Positions 46,201 through 52,400 of a stretch of 64,000 bases of DNA are shown piece after piece. The notes beneath the pieces are model-generated. The model searched no databases. It saw nothing but the letters and a program-made list of their open reading frames with translations, and had not been told where the DNA came from. This DNA comes from Flavobacterium sp. SLB02 (GTDB lineage Bacteria; Bacteroidota; Bacteroidia; Flavobacteriales; Flavobacteriaceae): positions 2,536,049-2,600,048 of the forward strand of contig NZ_CP045928.1 in NCBI RefSeq assembly GCF_009664855.1, in the 5' to 3' direction. How positions within the stretch are numbered: position 1 is the first letter of the stretch; each line of letters starts with the position of its first letter. The translations under genes and the position numbers were made by a program.

Positions 46201-46369
46201 AGGATTGATTCCGTTATGTATTGCAAGCGGAGCCGGAGCGGTAGGAAATCGTTCGATTGGTACGGCTGCTGCGGGAGGAATGTTTATAGGAACTGTTTTT
46301 GGACTTGTGATCATTCCGGGGCTTTACATCCTGTTTGCCAAATTAGAAAAAGCAATGAATAAAAAATAA
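43253..46369 (+). CDS. RND multidrug efflux permease (AcrB/HAE1 type)
   Basis: A 1038-residue proton-driven pump with twelve transmembrane helices and two large periplasmic loops. Starts 'MIEMFIKRKILSLIISV'; 'FPDIVPPSVTVTAKYTGANA'; 'DPDLAAVNVQNRV'. The TM4 proton relay reads 'GIVVDNAIVVVEAV', so the second of the two Asp residues of AcrB is Asn here, while the TM10 lysine is kept in 'LIGLLAKNAILIVEFA'. Exports lipophilic compounds together with the adaptor and channel. Full length. Confidence 0.93.
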   Translation: MIEMFIKRKILSLIISVMIVLLGLLALFQLPITQFPDIVPPSVTVTAKYTGANAEVSANAVALPLERAINGVPGMTYMSTVTSNDGLTLIQVFFEVGTDPDLAAVNVQNRVTTILDELPEEVIRAGVTTEKEVNSMLMYLNITSTDKTQDEQFIFNFTDINILQELKRIDGVGRAEIMGQKEYSMRVWLDPQKMLSYNISANEVISSLQKQNISAAPGKVGEGSGQLDNQLQYVIKYGGKFFEPKQYEEIPLRANSDGTILRLKDISNIEFGSMSYGMVSKTDGKPSASIMLKQRPGSNASEVIASVKEKMAELKGTSFPPGMDYNIAYDVSRFLDASIDEVLKTLIEAFILVAFVVFIFLQDWRSTLIPVLAVPVALIGSFTFMSMMGFSINLLTLFALVLSIGIVVDNAIVVVEAVHVKISEEHMDPLPATISAMKEISGAVIAITIVMAAVFIPVAFLSGPVGVFYRQFSLTMAISIVISGINALTLTPALCAIMLKAHDPNKQKTSLLDRFFHRFNKWFDNITSKYIRVLVKFADRTSITVGLLVLFCLFTWGTSKFLPSGFIPSEDQGMVYVNVTTPQGATVERTEKALDEVTRLAKEINGVDNVTTLAGYSIVTEIAGASYGMGMINLKDWKERDISVNEFIAKLTEKTKGINDAQIEIFAPPTVPGFGNTSGFELRLLDKSGGTINNTDEVTKNFIKELNASPEIQNSFTSFDATFPQYLVHIDYDLAAKKGISVDNAMATLQTMLGSFYATNFIRFSQMYKVMVQASPQFRKNPESILDMYLKNDAGEMVPFSTFIKLERVYGPEVLTRYNMYMSAMINGEPAEGYSSGDAIAAVEKIAAEKLPSRFELEWSGMTREEILSGNQTIYIFALCILFVYLLLAAQYESLLLPFPVLLSLPVGVFGSYLALLMVGLDNNIYAQVALVMLIGLLAKNAILIVEFAMAQNKLGREITQAAIEGARLRFRPILMTSFAFIAGLIPLCIASGAGAVGNRSIGTAAAGGMFIGTVFGLVIIPGLYILFAKLEKAMNKK

Positions 46370-46372
46370 AAC

Positions 46373-47827
46373 ATGAAACAACAAATAAATCGATATATAA
46401 TCTTTGGCGGTGTTTTGCTTCTTACCGCCTGCTCGGCACCAAAAATCAATGATAATCTGGCAGCAAAACAGCTGCCGGAAAATTTTGACCTGAAAAGAAA
46501 AAAAGCGTCTGATAGTCTGCAAACTTTTATTCCGTTAAAAACAGAAACGTATTTTAAAGATGCCAAACTGGAAAATCTTTTAAAGAAAGCAATTGCTCAA
46601 AATCCTGATTATTTAATTATGCAGGAAAGAATTTTAATTGCTAATTCTCATTTAAAAGTGGCAAAACTGGCTTTGCTGCCGTCTTTAGATCTTGTAGCAG
46701 ATGCTTCGGGAACGCATTACGGAAAATATACCATGGATGGTGTAGGGAATTTTGATACCAATTTTTCCCAAAATATTAATGAGAAACAAAGGATAAACGA
46801 AAATGTTTCCCCTAACCTGTTTTTGGGTGGAAAAGTTTCCTGGGAAGCGGATATCTGGGGAAAACTGAGCAATCGTAAAAAAGCAGCACGCGAACGATTC
46901 TTTGCTTCTCAGCAAGGAATGCGTTTACTGCAAACCCGATTACTAAGTGATGTGGCCGACTTGTATTATAAACTCATTGCTCTGGACAAGCAAGCTGAGA
47001 TTTACAAAAAAAACCTGAAAACACAGCAGAAAGCGCTTGATATTGTAGCGGCTCAGCGTTCTGTGGGAAAAGCGACAGAATTAGCAGTGCAGCAATTTAA
47101 TGCGCAGAATAATAATATTTTGGCCGAAGCCGAACAGCTTAATTTAAGCATCGATCAAACCGAAAAAGCTTTATTGAATCTTTTAGGAGAATACGGCGGC
47201 AAAATCGAAAGAAGTGCTGATTTCTTTTCCGGTCATCTGGAGGTTTTGAATCAAAAAATAAGCGTGGATTCTATCATTCATAAAAGACCAGATGTTGCTG
47301 AAGCCTATCACGAACTGCGTGCTACAAATGCTGATGCAAAAGCAGCGCGTGCCGCCTTTTTCCCGACTTTAAATTTGGGAGGTTATGCTGGTTTTAATTC
47401 GTTTTCTTTCTCTACCTTTTTTGATAACGGATCGTTTGCCTGGCAATTGCTTGGCGGTTTAACGGCTCCTGTTTTTAATAAAGGACAGATCAAACAGGAA
47501 TTTTTTGTATCCAATAAAAGACAGCAGATTTCGTTTTTACAATATCAAAATACGATTACAACGGCGTATAATGAATTAAGTGCTTTACTGCACAGAACGG
47601 AATCTTTTGTAGGCGTTTTAAAATATAAATCGAAGGAAATTGAGCATCTGGAAATTGCAGTAAACGTTTCGAATGACTTGTATTTGAGCGGTTATGCTAA
47701 TTACCTGGAAATTATTAATGCTCAGAAAAATAAACTGCAGGCCGAACTGGACTTTGTTGACATTCAATTAAAAAATGCAGAGTCACAGGTATTATTGTAC
47801 AAAGCTTTAGGAGGAGGAATAAACTAA
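46373..47827 (+). CDS. NodT/TolC-type outer-membrane efflux lipoprotein
   Basis: A 484-residue channel subunit. Lipobox 'LLLTACSAPK' (Cys about 20). Two OEP repeats: 'LENLLKKAIAQNPDYLIMQE' ... 'VSWEADIWGKLSNRKKAARE' and 'KRPDVAEAYHELRATNADAK' ... 'PTLNLGGYAGFNSF', with 'APVFNKGQIK' and the terminal 'SQVLLYKALGGG'. Forms the trimeric outer-membrane duct. Starts 3 bases after the permease stop; ends the operon before a terminator. Confidence 0.92.
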   Translation: MKQQINRYIIFGGVLLLTACSAPKINDNLAAKQLPENFDLKRKKASDSLQTFIPLKTETYFKDAKLENLLKKAIAQNPDYLIMQERILIANSHLKVAKLALLPSLDLVADASGTHYGKYTMDGVGNFDTNFSQNINEKQRINENVSPNLFLGGKVSWEADIWGKLSNRKKAARERFFASQQGMRLLQTRLLSDVADLYYKLIALDKQAEIYKKNLKTQQKALDIVAAQRSVGKATELAVQQFNAQNNNILAEAEQLNLSIDQTEKALLNLLGEYGGKIERSADFFSGHLEVLNQKISVDSIIHKRPDVAEAYHELRATNADAKAARAAFFPTLNLGGYAGFNSFSFSTFFDNGSFAWQLLGGLTAPVFNKGQIKQEFFVSNKRQQISFLQYQNTITTAYNELSALLHRTESFVGVLKYKSKEIEHLEIAVNVSNDLYLSGYANYLEIINAQKNKLQAELDFVDIQLKNAESQVLLYKALGGGIN

Positions 47828-47887
47828 TCTTAAAGTAACTAATTGGTCGTAAATTTTTAAGTGCTTATAAAAACTGCAGTTATAAGA

Positions 47888-47922
47888 GGCTGTCTGAAAT
47901 CTATTCAGGCAGCCTTTTTTTT
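47888..47922 (+). terminator. Terminator of the efflux operon
   Basis: Arms 'aggctgtctgaa' and 'ttcaggcagcct' (one G-U pair) followed by a T-run. 60 bases after the last stop codon. Confidence 0.85.
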
Positions 47923-47960
47923 ATCACAAAGTCCCAGCGGCAAAGTTTTAGTACGCCACT

Positions 47961-48100
47961 CCCGATAGCTATCGGGATAAAGATTAAAATGATTTGAAAA
48001 ATACGCAGATAAAAGCTCTCGCAGATCTGGCAGATTAAGCGGATTATTCTTTATCAAACTTTATCAAAAAATCTGCTGAATTTGCTAAATCTGCCAGAGA
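47961..48100. repeat. Intergenic palindrome and inverted repeat
   Basis: Perfect 16-bp palindrome 'cccgatagctatcggg' (47961-47976), then 'tctggcagat' (48026-48035) pairing with 'atctgccaga' (48089-48098). Non-coding spacer between the efflux terminator and the nucleosidase gene. Confidence 0.65.
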
Positions 48101-48121
48101 AAAAAAAATATTCGTTATCCT

Positions 48122-48730
48122 CTAAGAATTAGCCGCAGTTTCGTTTATATTCAATTTTAAAATACTGCCATAAGCAACAGCCGCTTTATGAACCTGAACA
48201 CTCCAGTCTTCGGCTGCATTGTCATCGGCACCATCAGAGATGTATTTTAAGCACAAAAACGGAATATTTTCTTTCATGGCAATCATAGCCAACGCATAAG
48301 ATTCCATATCTACCACATCATAAATGGTTTCAGAATGCTGCATTTCGAAACTATCTCCCGTACCGCAAATACCTAAGGGCAGACCGTCCATTTCCAAACC
48401 GTATTCTAAAACAGGCGGCAAACCAGACAAAGGCGTTTCATACAGAGCAAAACCAAGTCCTCTGACATCCATATCTCTTTGAACAAATTTTGTACAGCAA
48501 ACTAGATCACCTTTCTTAAAATGAGTACTTCCCGCCGAACCCAGATTTACAATTACCGACGGTCTTTTTAATTGTATCGCTTTAGTCAATTCGTAGGCAG
48601 CATTGACTTTTCCAATTCCGGTAATAAGCGCAGTATGGTCTTTGAACACTTCGGCTGCTTCAGAAGCTAAGGCAAATGTAAAAAGTACCTCCTTGAAAGG
48701 ATATGAATGGTTTTCGTTTATTTTTATCAT
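48122..48730 (-). CDS. MTA/SAH nucleosidase-like protein
   Basis: A 202-residue nucleoside phosphorylase-fold enzyme. Marks: 'ALITGIGKVNAAYELTKAI', 'VIVNLGSAGSTHFKKGDLV', the ribose/catalytic Glu in 'VVDMESYALAMIA', and the catalytic Asp in 'YISDGADDNAAEDW'. These match 5'-methylthioadenosine/S-adenosylhomocysteine nucleosidases, which cleave adenine from the spent methyl-cycle products. Shorter than classic MTAN (about 230), so exact substrate is uncertain. Cytosolic. Single gene. Confidence 0.87.
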   Translation of the reverse strand: MIKINENHSYPFKEVLFTFALASEAAEVFKDHTALITGIGKVNAAYELTKAIQLKRPSVIVNLGSAGSTHFKKGDLVCCTKFVQRDMDVRGLGFALYETPLSGLPPVLEYGLEMDGLPLGICGTGDSFEMQHSETIYDVVDMESYALAMIAMKENIPFLCLKYISDGADDNAAEDWSVQVHKAAVAYGSILKLNINETAANS

Positions 48731-48805
48731 AAAAATTGAAGTGTTTTTTATGTCGCAAATATCGGGTATTATTTACTTCTATATTTTCAAAATGGTTTGA
48801 TTTTT

Positions 48806-49471
48806 TTATTTAATATTTACGGGTTTATTGTGTTTAGGATCGTAAAGCATGGCTGTACACAAACAGTTTTTTCTTTCTTTACTCATTAATATAGGGCAAT
48901 TGACACAGGATTTGCAATTCTCCCAGAAAACCTCATCCGTTGTCAACTCAGCATACGTGACGGGCTCAAAACCTAATTCATGATTCATTTTCATTACAGC
49001 CAAACCGGTCGTCAGACTGAATATTTTGGCATCAGGATATTTTTGACGGCTCAATTCGAATATTTTTCTTTTAATCATTTTTGCCAAACCTGTATGTCTG
49101 AATTCAGGCGCAACAATTAATCCGGAATTAGAAACATATCGCCCCTCTTCCCAGGAAGATATAAAAGAGAATCCGGCCCATATACCTTCTGATGTAAAAG
49201 CGATGATAGCTTCGCCTTTTTTTATTTTTGATTCCAGCAATTCAGGAGAACGTCCTGAAATACCCGTTCCGCGGGCTATGGCAGAGGACAATGTGACGTC
49301 GCAAATTTCTTTTGTCCAAAAAACATGTTTGGCGCTGGCAACTTCAACCGTAAAATTCGGTATTTCTTCCGCAATTTGACTATTTTGTAATACAATTTGT
49401 TTGTTGGGGAATGGATCAGGCTCTGGAAAATCTTTGCCGAAAAAATCTATGGTACGTTGTAGGGTTTTCAT
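48806..49471 (-). CDS. GNAT acetyltransferase of the Bacteroidota arginine type
   Basis: A 221-residue protein. GNAT core 'SNSGLIVAPEFRHTGLAKMI' with the acetyl-CoA loop, 'YPDAKIFSLTTGLAVMKMNH'. It ends with a cysteine-rich tail 'NCKSCVNCPIL' and 'KNCLCTAMLYDP'. This sequence type is the one found at the head of arginine-biosynthesis operons of Bacteroidota, where it may make N-acylglutamate. Here it is alone and carries a 40-residue N-terminal extension, so it is probably a paralogue with another substrate. Confidence 0.85.
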   Translation of the reverse strand: MKTLQRTIDFFGKDFPEPDPFPNKQIVLQNSQIAEEIPNFTVEVASAKHVFWTKEICDVTLSSAIARGTGISGRSPELLESKIKKGEAIIAFTSEGIWAGFSFISSWEEGRYVSNSGLIVAPEFRHTGLAKMIKRKIFELSRQKYPDAKIFSLTTGLAVMKMNHELGFEPVTYAELTTDEVFWENCKSCVNCPILMSKERKNCLCTAMLYDPKHNKPVNIK

Positions 49472-50028
49472 ATGTAGTTTGATGTATTCCCTATTTTATT
49501 AATAATACAATCTATAATGCATTTGGAAATACGAAACTGAATTTTCAATTTATATACCAATTCTCGAAAACCTATGTACTTTAACCATTATAACCTATAT
49601 ATCAACAACTTAATTACAAAACATACAACTTTGATTAAATGATATTCCTATCAAAATGATACGATTTTATCATTCTGATATCAATTGAACTTGTGTTTTA
49701 GGGATAACTTCAAAAATCTGTGGAGAGAAAAAAATTACCACAGAGAACGCTAAGTTTTTTTATCTTCTTTTTTATAAAAAAACACAAAGTTCACAAAGTT
49801 TTGTATTGGCTTAGCTTTGTGAACTTTGTGTTTTTAGAAGTATCCTTAAATAAAAATCTTGCGTTCTCTGTCATGAAAATAATTAATGAGTTTAATTTTT
49901 TTTCTCAACAACATTTAATGTCGATCCTATATTAGATAAGATTATTAAATCTTTAGCATAAAAAACCTCCAAAATCAAAGACTTTAGAGATTTGTATTTT
50001 TAATGTTTTAAACGAATCGTCATAACAT
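49472..50028. other. Intergenic region with large hairpin
   Basis: 557 bases. Contains the nested inverted repeat at 49740-49871. The rest is AT-rich; 49560-49720 shows no motif I recognise. ORFs here are repeat-encoded or antisense and not credible. Confidence 0.5.
49740..49871. repeat. Nested intergenic inverted repeat (ACAAAG type)
   Basis: Outer arms 'acagagaacgc' and 'gcgttctctgt' are perfect; inner arms 'aaacacaaagttcacaaag' and 'ctttgtgaactttgtgttt' are perfect. Same architecture as 150-261, with CACAAAG in place of CGCAAAG. Confidence 0.85.
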
Positions 50029-50523
50029 TTATAAAAACGAAGTGTTAAATCGTTCAAAATGACACGTATATCCGTTTGGATTTTTGACCAGATAATCCTG
50101 ATGATAACCTTCGGCAATCCAAAATTTACTAATAGGTTCAAGTGTCGTAACCACTTTTCCCTGCCATTTCTTAGAATCATCAACAAGTTGAATTACTTCT
50201 TTTGCCGCCTCCTCCTCTTCTTCGTTCTGAATAAATATAGCCGATCTGTAACTCGATCCTTTGTCATTACCCTGTCTATCTACCGTTGTTGGGTCATGCA
50301 TCCTGAAAAAGTAATCCAATAATTCTTTAAAAGAAGTGATGTTGGCATCGTAAGTAATCTCTATTCCTTCTGCATGTCCGGGATGATTTTGATAAGTGGG
50401 ATTATCATTTTCTCCGCCAATGTAACCCACTTCGGTATTAGTTACACCGGGACGAACACGAAAAAGGTCTTCCATACCCCAAAAACAACCTCCGGCTATA
50501 TACGCTTTCTTTAAATTCTCCAT
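50029..50523 (-). CDS. msrA: Peptide methionine-S-sulfoxide reductase MsrA
   Basis: A 164-residue repair enzyme reducing methionine-S-sulfoxide in proteins. Active-site motif '[11 protein letters not shown]' at about 12-22 with the catalytic Cys; '[19 protein letters not shown]', '[13 protein letters not shown]', '[20 protein letters not shown]', 'YRSAIF', '[12 protein letters not shown]'. No signal peptide, so cytosolic. No second resolving Cys motif of the long C-terminal type is evident. Full length; single gene with an AT-rich upstream region. Confidence 0.95.
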   Translation of the reverse strand: MENLKKAYIAGGCFWGMEDLFRVRPGVTNTEVGYIGGENDNPTYQNHPGHAEGIEITYDANITSFKELLDYFFRMHDPTTVDRQGNDKGSSYRSAIFIQNEEEEEAAKEVIQLVDDSKKWQGKVVTTLEPISKFWIAEGYHQDYLVKNPNGYTCHFERFNTSFL

Positions 50524-50835
50524 AATATTTGTTTTTAAAAATCATTTTAAAACTTCAGTTTCTATAATTTTAGATTCTAAGTTTTATTGAATCAATGCAT
50601 TAAAAAAATCATCTTTTAATGCTCCATTCTCTATCAAAGATAATGGATTATTTGTTGATTATATATAAAGGAAAACATAATTTAAAGTAAGAACATGGCG
50701 GTTTATGATCATTTTAAAAATCATCTAAAAAAGAATTTATATTAAATTTGAAATTAATAATTAGAAATATTTATTCAGCGCCAAGAAGAAAAACTTTTTA
50801 GATCTGGTTTGAAGCAATGATAAGTAAAAAAGAAA
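50524..50835. other. Intergenic region between msrA and lipoprotein gene
   Basis: 312 AT-rich bases with divergent genes on either side. Promoters for both should lie here; no clear -7/-33 pair or repeat found. Confidence 0.35.
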
Positions 50836-51453
50836 ATGAATAAAACAGGTTTTAAATATAGTATCGCGATTATTTTTCTAATTTCATTTTTTTTTATCTA
50901 TTGTAAAAAAACAGATAAGAATATTACTCTCACAGAAAAAGAATTGTACTACAAAATGTATTCAGAAAATGATAGTTTACTTGGATATTCTATGAGAAAA
51001 TATGAATTTAGAAATGATACCATTATCGAAAAATACATCTCAATTAACTTAAATGGAAAAAAGAAGAATAAGTATTTGCGTGATTTTTATAGGAATGGAT
51101 TAGATATGTATATTTTCTCCACTATCCAAAATGATAAAAACAAGTATTTATTTTTTTCTCCAACAATTAAAGACACCTGTTATTTTATTGACAGAAAATT
51201 AGATAATTTTTATTTGTGTGCTAAGGGAAAAATCAATTTCAAAAATCACCAGAATGTTTATAAAGTTTATTATGATGAAAGAGGATCCCATCCACGTAAA
51301 GAAACTTTGATATTAGATCAAGATTATACAATATTAGCTAGATTTGAAGATTGTTATGACTATAAAAAGGAAATTATAATTGAAAACAGTAAAACAATTG
51401 AAGATCTAAAAATTAAATTTCAAAAAGAACAAAAGAAAATTTTATGGTGGTAA
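50836..51453 (+). CDS. Hypothetical lipoprotein
   Basis: A 205-residue protein with lipoprotein signal 'IAIIFLISFFFIYC' (Cys about 23) followed by lysines. The rest is lysine- and tyrosine-rich beta-type sequence ('YSMRKYEFRNDTIIEKYISI', 'KDTCYFIDRKLDNFYLCAKG'). I recognise no family. It lies 36 bases before a decayed polymorphic-toxin tail and a likely orphan immunity gene, and has their AT-rich composition, so it may itself be an immunity or accessory lipoprotein of the same lost locus. Confidence 0.7.
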   Translation: MNKTGFKYSIAIIFLISFFFIYCKKTDKNITLTEKELYYKMYSENDSLLGYSMRKYEFRNDTIIEKYISINLNGKKKNKYLRDFYRNGLDMYIFSTIQNDKNKYLFFSPTIKDTCYFIDRKLDNFYLCAKGKINFKNHQNVYKVYYDERGSHPRKETLILDQDYTILARFEDCYDYKKEIIIENSKTIEDLKIKFQKEQKKILWW

Positions 51454-51488
51454 AAATGCGTAATGTATTTATAGAAAAATAATGGTAA

Positions 51489-51749
51489 ATCACTAGCAAG
51501 ATACACGCGCCAGCGGGGGAAACATTTAGTTATTCTGCTAATAATTTTATAAAAAATGAAGGAATTCAAGCGCCAGATTCATTTGCTAATTGGTCTGCAC
51601 AAGTTGGTGGTGGCATAATTAGTAATCGATTTGGAAAAGCAACAGATAATTACTTTGGAGGAGAAGGAATCTGAGGAAAAGTTATTGGAGAATATTTTAA
51701 AGGTATAATTGAAACAGGCTCAAATGCAGTTCCAAATTTAATAAAATAA
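51489..51749 (+). pseudogene. Decayed C-terminal tail of a polymorphic toxin
   Basis: A reading frame opens after a stop at 51486 without any start codon and reads 'KIHAPAGETFSYSANNFIKN', 'SFANWSAQVGGGIISNRFGK', then a TGA at 51672-51674, and continues in the same frame as 'GKVIGEYFKGIIETGSNAVP' to a TAA at 51747. Glycine-rich tails of this kind are seen at the ends of Rhs/YD-repeat toxins. Lack of a start and the in-frame TGA make it a relic. The next gene begins 10 bases later, the usual spacing of toxin and immunity genes. Confidence 0.65.
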
Positions 51750-51759
51750 ATTATTAAAA

Positions 51760-52134
51760 ATGAGTACAAAAAAAGTAGGAGGAATTATTGTTTTGTCCAT
51801 TATAATTTTTATAATTTATGGACAACTTAAAAGTTATAGATATGAAAAGGAATTAGAGAGAAACGGAATTATTACGATTGGGAAAATTGACAGTATCCAA
51901 GAAACTCCCAAAAGAAATTATTTATATTTATCATATTATATTGGAAGCAAAAAATACATATCTTTTGAGAGCGGATTGCATAAAAATGTATTGCCAAAAG
52001 ACATTGGTAAATTTTATAAAATAAAGTATTTATCAAATTCCCCTGAAATAATTAGAGGAATTTATTCTGCAGAGATTCATAACCAAAAAGAAATATTGAA
52101 ATCAGGCTTTTCGCTCGAAGAAATTAAAAAATAA
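51760..52134 (+). CDS. Small membrane protein, likely orphan immunity gene
   Basis: A 124-residue protein with one N-terminal transmembrane helix ('VGGIIVLSIIIFIIYGQL') and a soluble beta-rich domain ('NGIITIGKIDSIQETPKRNY', 'LYLSYYIGSKKYISFESG', 'IGKFYKIKYLSNSPEIIRGI') of the small DUF3592-like type often beside bacterial toxins. It sits 10 bases after the toxin tail relic. I infer an immunity protein that outlived its toxin; the fold match is by eye. Confidence 0.65.
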   Translation: MSTKKVGGIIVLSIIIFIIYGQLKSYRYEKELERNGIITIGKIDSIQETPKRNYLYLSYYIGSKKYISFESGLHKNVLPKDIGKFYKIKYLSNSPEIIRGIYSAEIHNQKEILKSGFSLEEIKK

Positions 52135-52307
52135 AAGCTGTATCCTCTGCAAAGGTTTATATTAAAAAAGCTGCGCAAATGTAGACTACGCAATTTTTTT
52201 GCTGTTAAAAAGTCGTAAATCCTCGTTCTAAGAAGAGTTCTTCCGATAAGCTGTACAAATTCATCTCTGACTTCGCAAGCAAGTTAATCCATTAAAGAAC
52301 AATCACT

Positions 52308-52340
52308 AAAAAAGCCCATTCCTAAAGGTTTGGGCTTTTG
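52308..52340 (+). terminator. Rho-independent terminator
   Basis: Arms 'aaaagccca' and 'tgggctttt' with T/A-runs on both sides. It lies between the putative immunity gene and the convergent BlaR1 gene and can serve both. Confidence 0.82.
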
Positions 52341-52400
52341 TAGTCTTACAATCTAATTTGTTTTTTAAATCCTATTTAACAAAGTGATTGATCTTTGTCC

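Noticed and set aside
45889..46362. 157-codon plus-strand ORF inside the RND permease
   Set aside because: Shadow frame of a well-conserved gene; cysteine- and arginine-rich nonsense.
47961..47976. 16-bp palindrome as a regulator site
   Set aside because: CCCGATAGCTATCGGG-like palindromes recur in Flavobacterium spacers, and it lies between convergent gene ends, so I treat it as a repeat instead of an operator.
49720..49935. 71-codon ORF upstream of msrA
   Set aside because: Translated from the nested inverted repeat, so an artefact of the hairpin.
49953..50186. 77-codon minus-strand ORF
   Set aside because: Out-of-frame overlap with the end of msrA.
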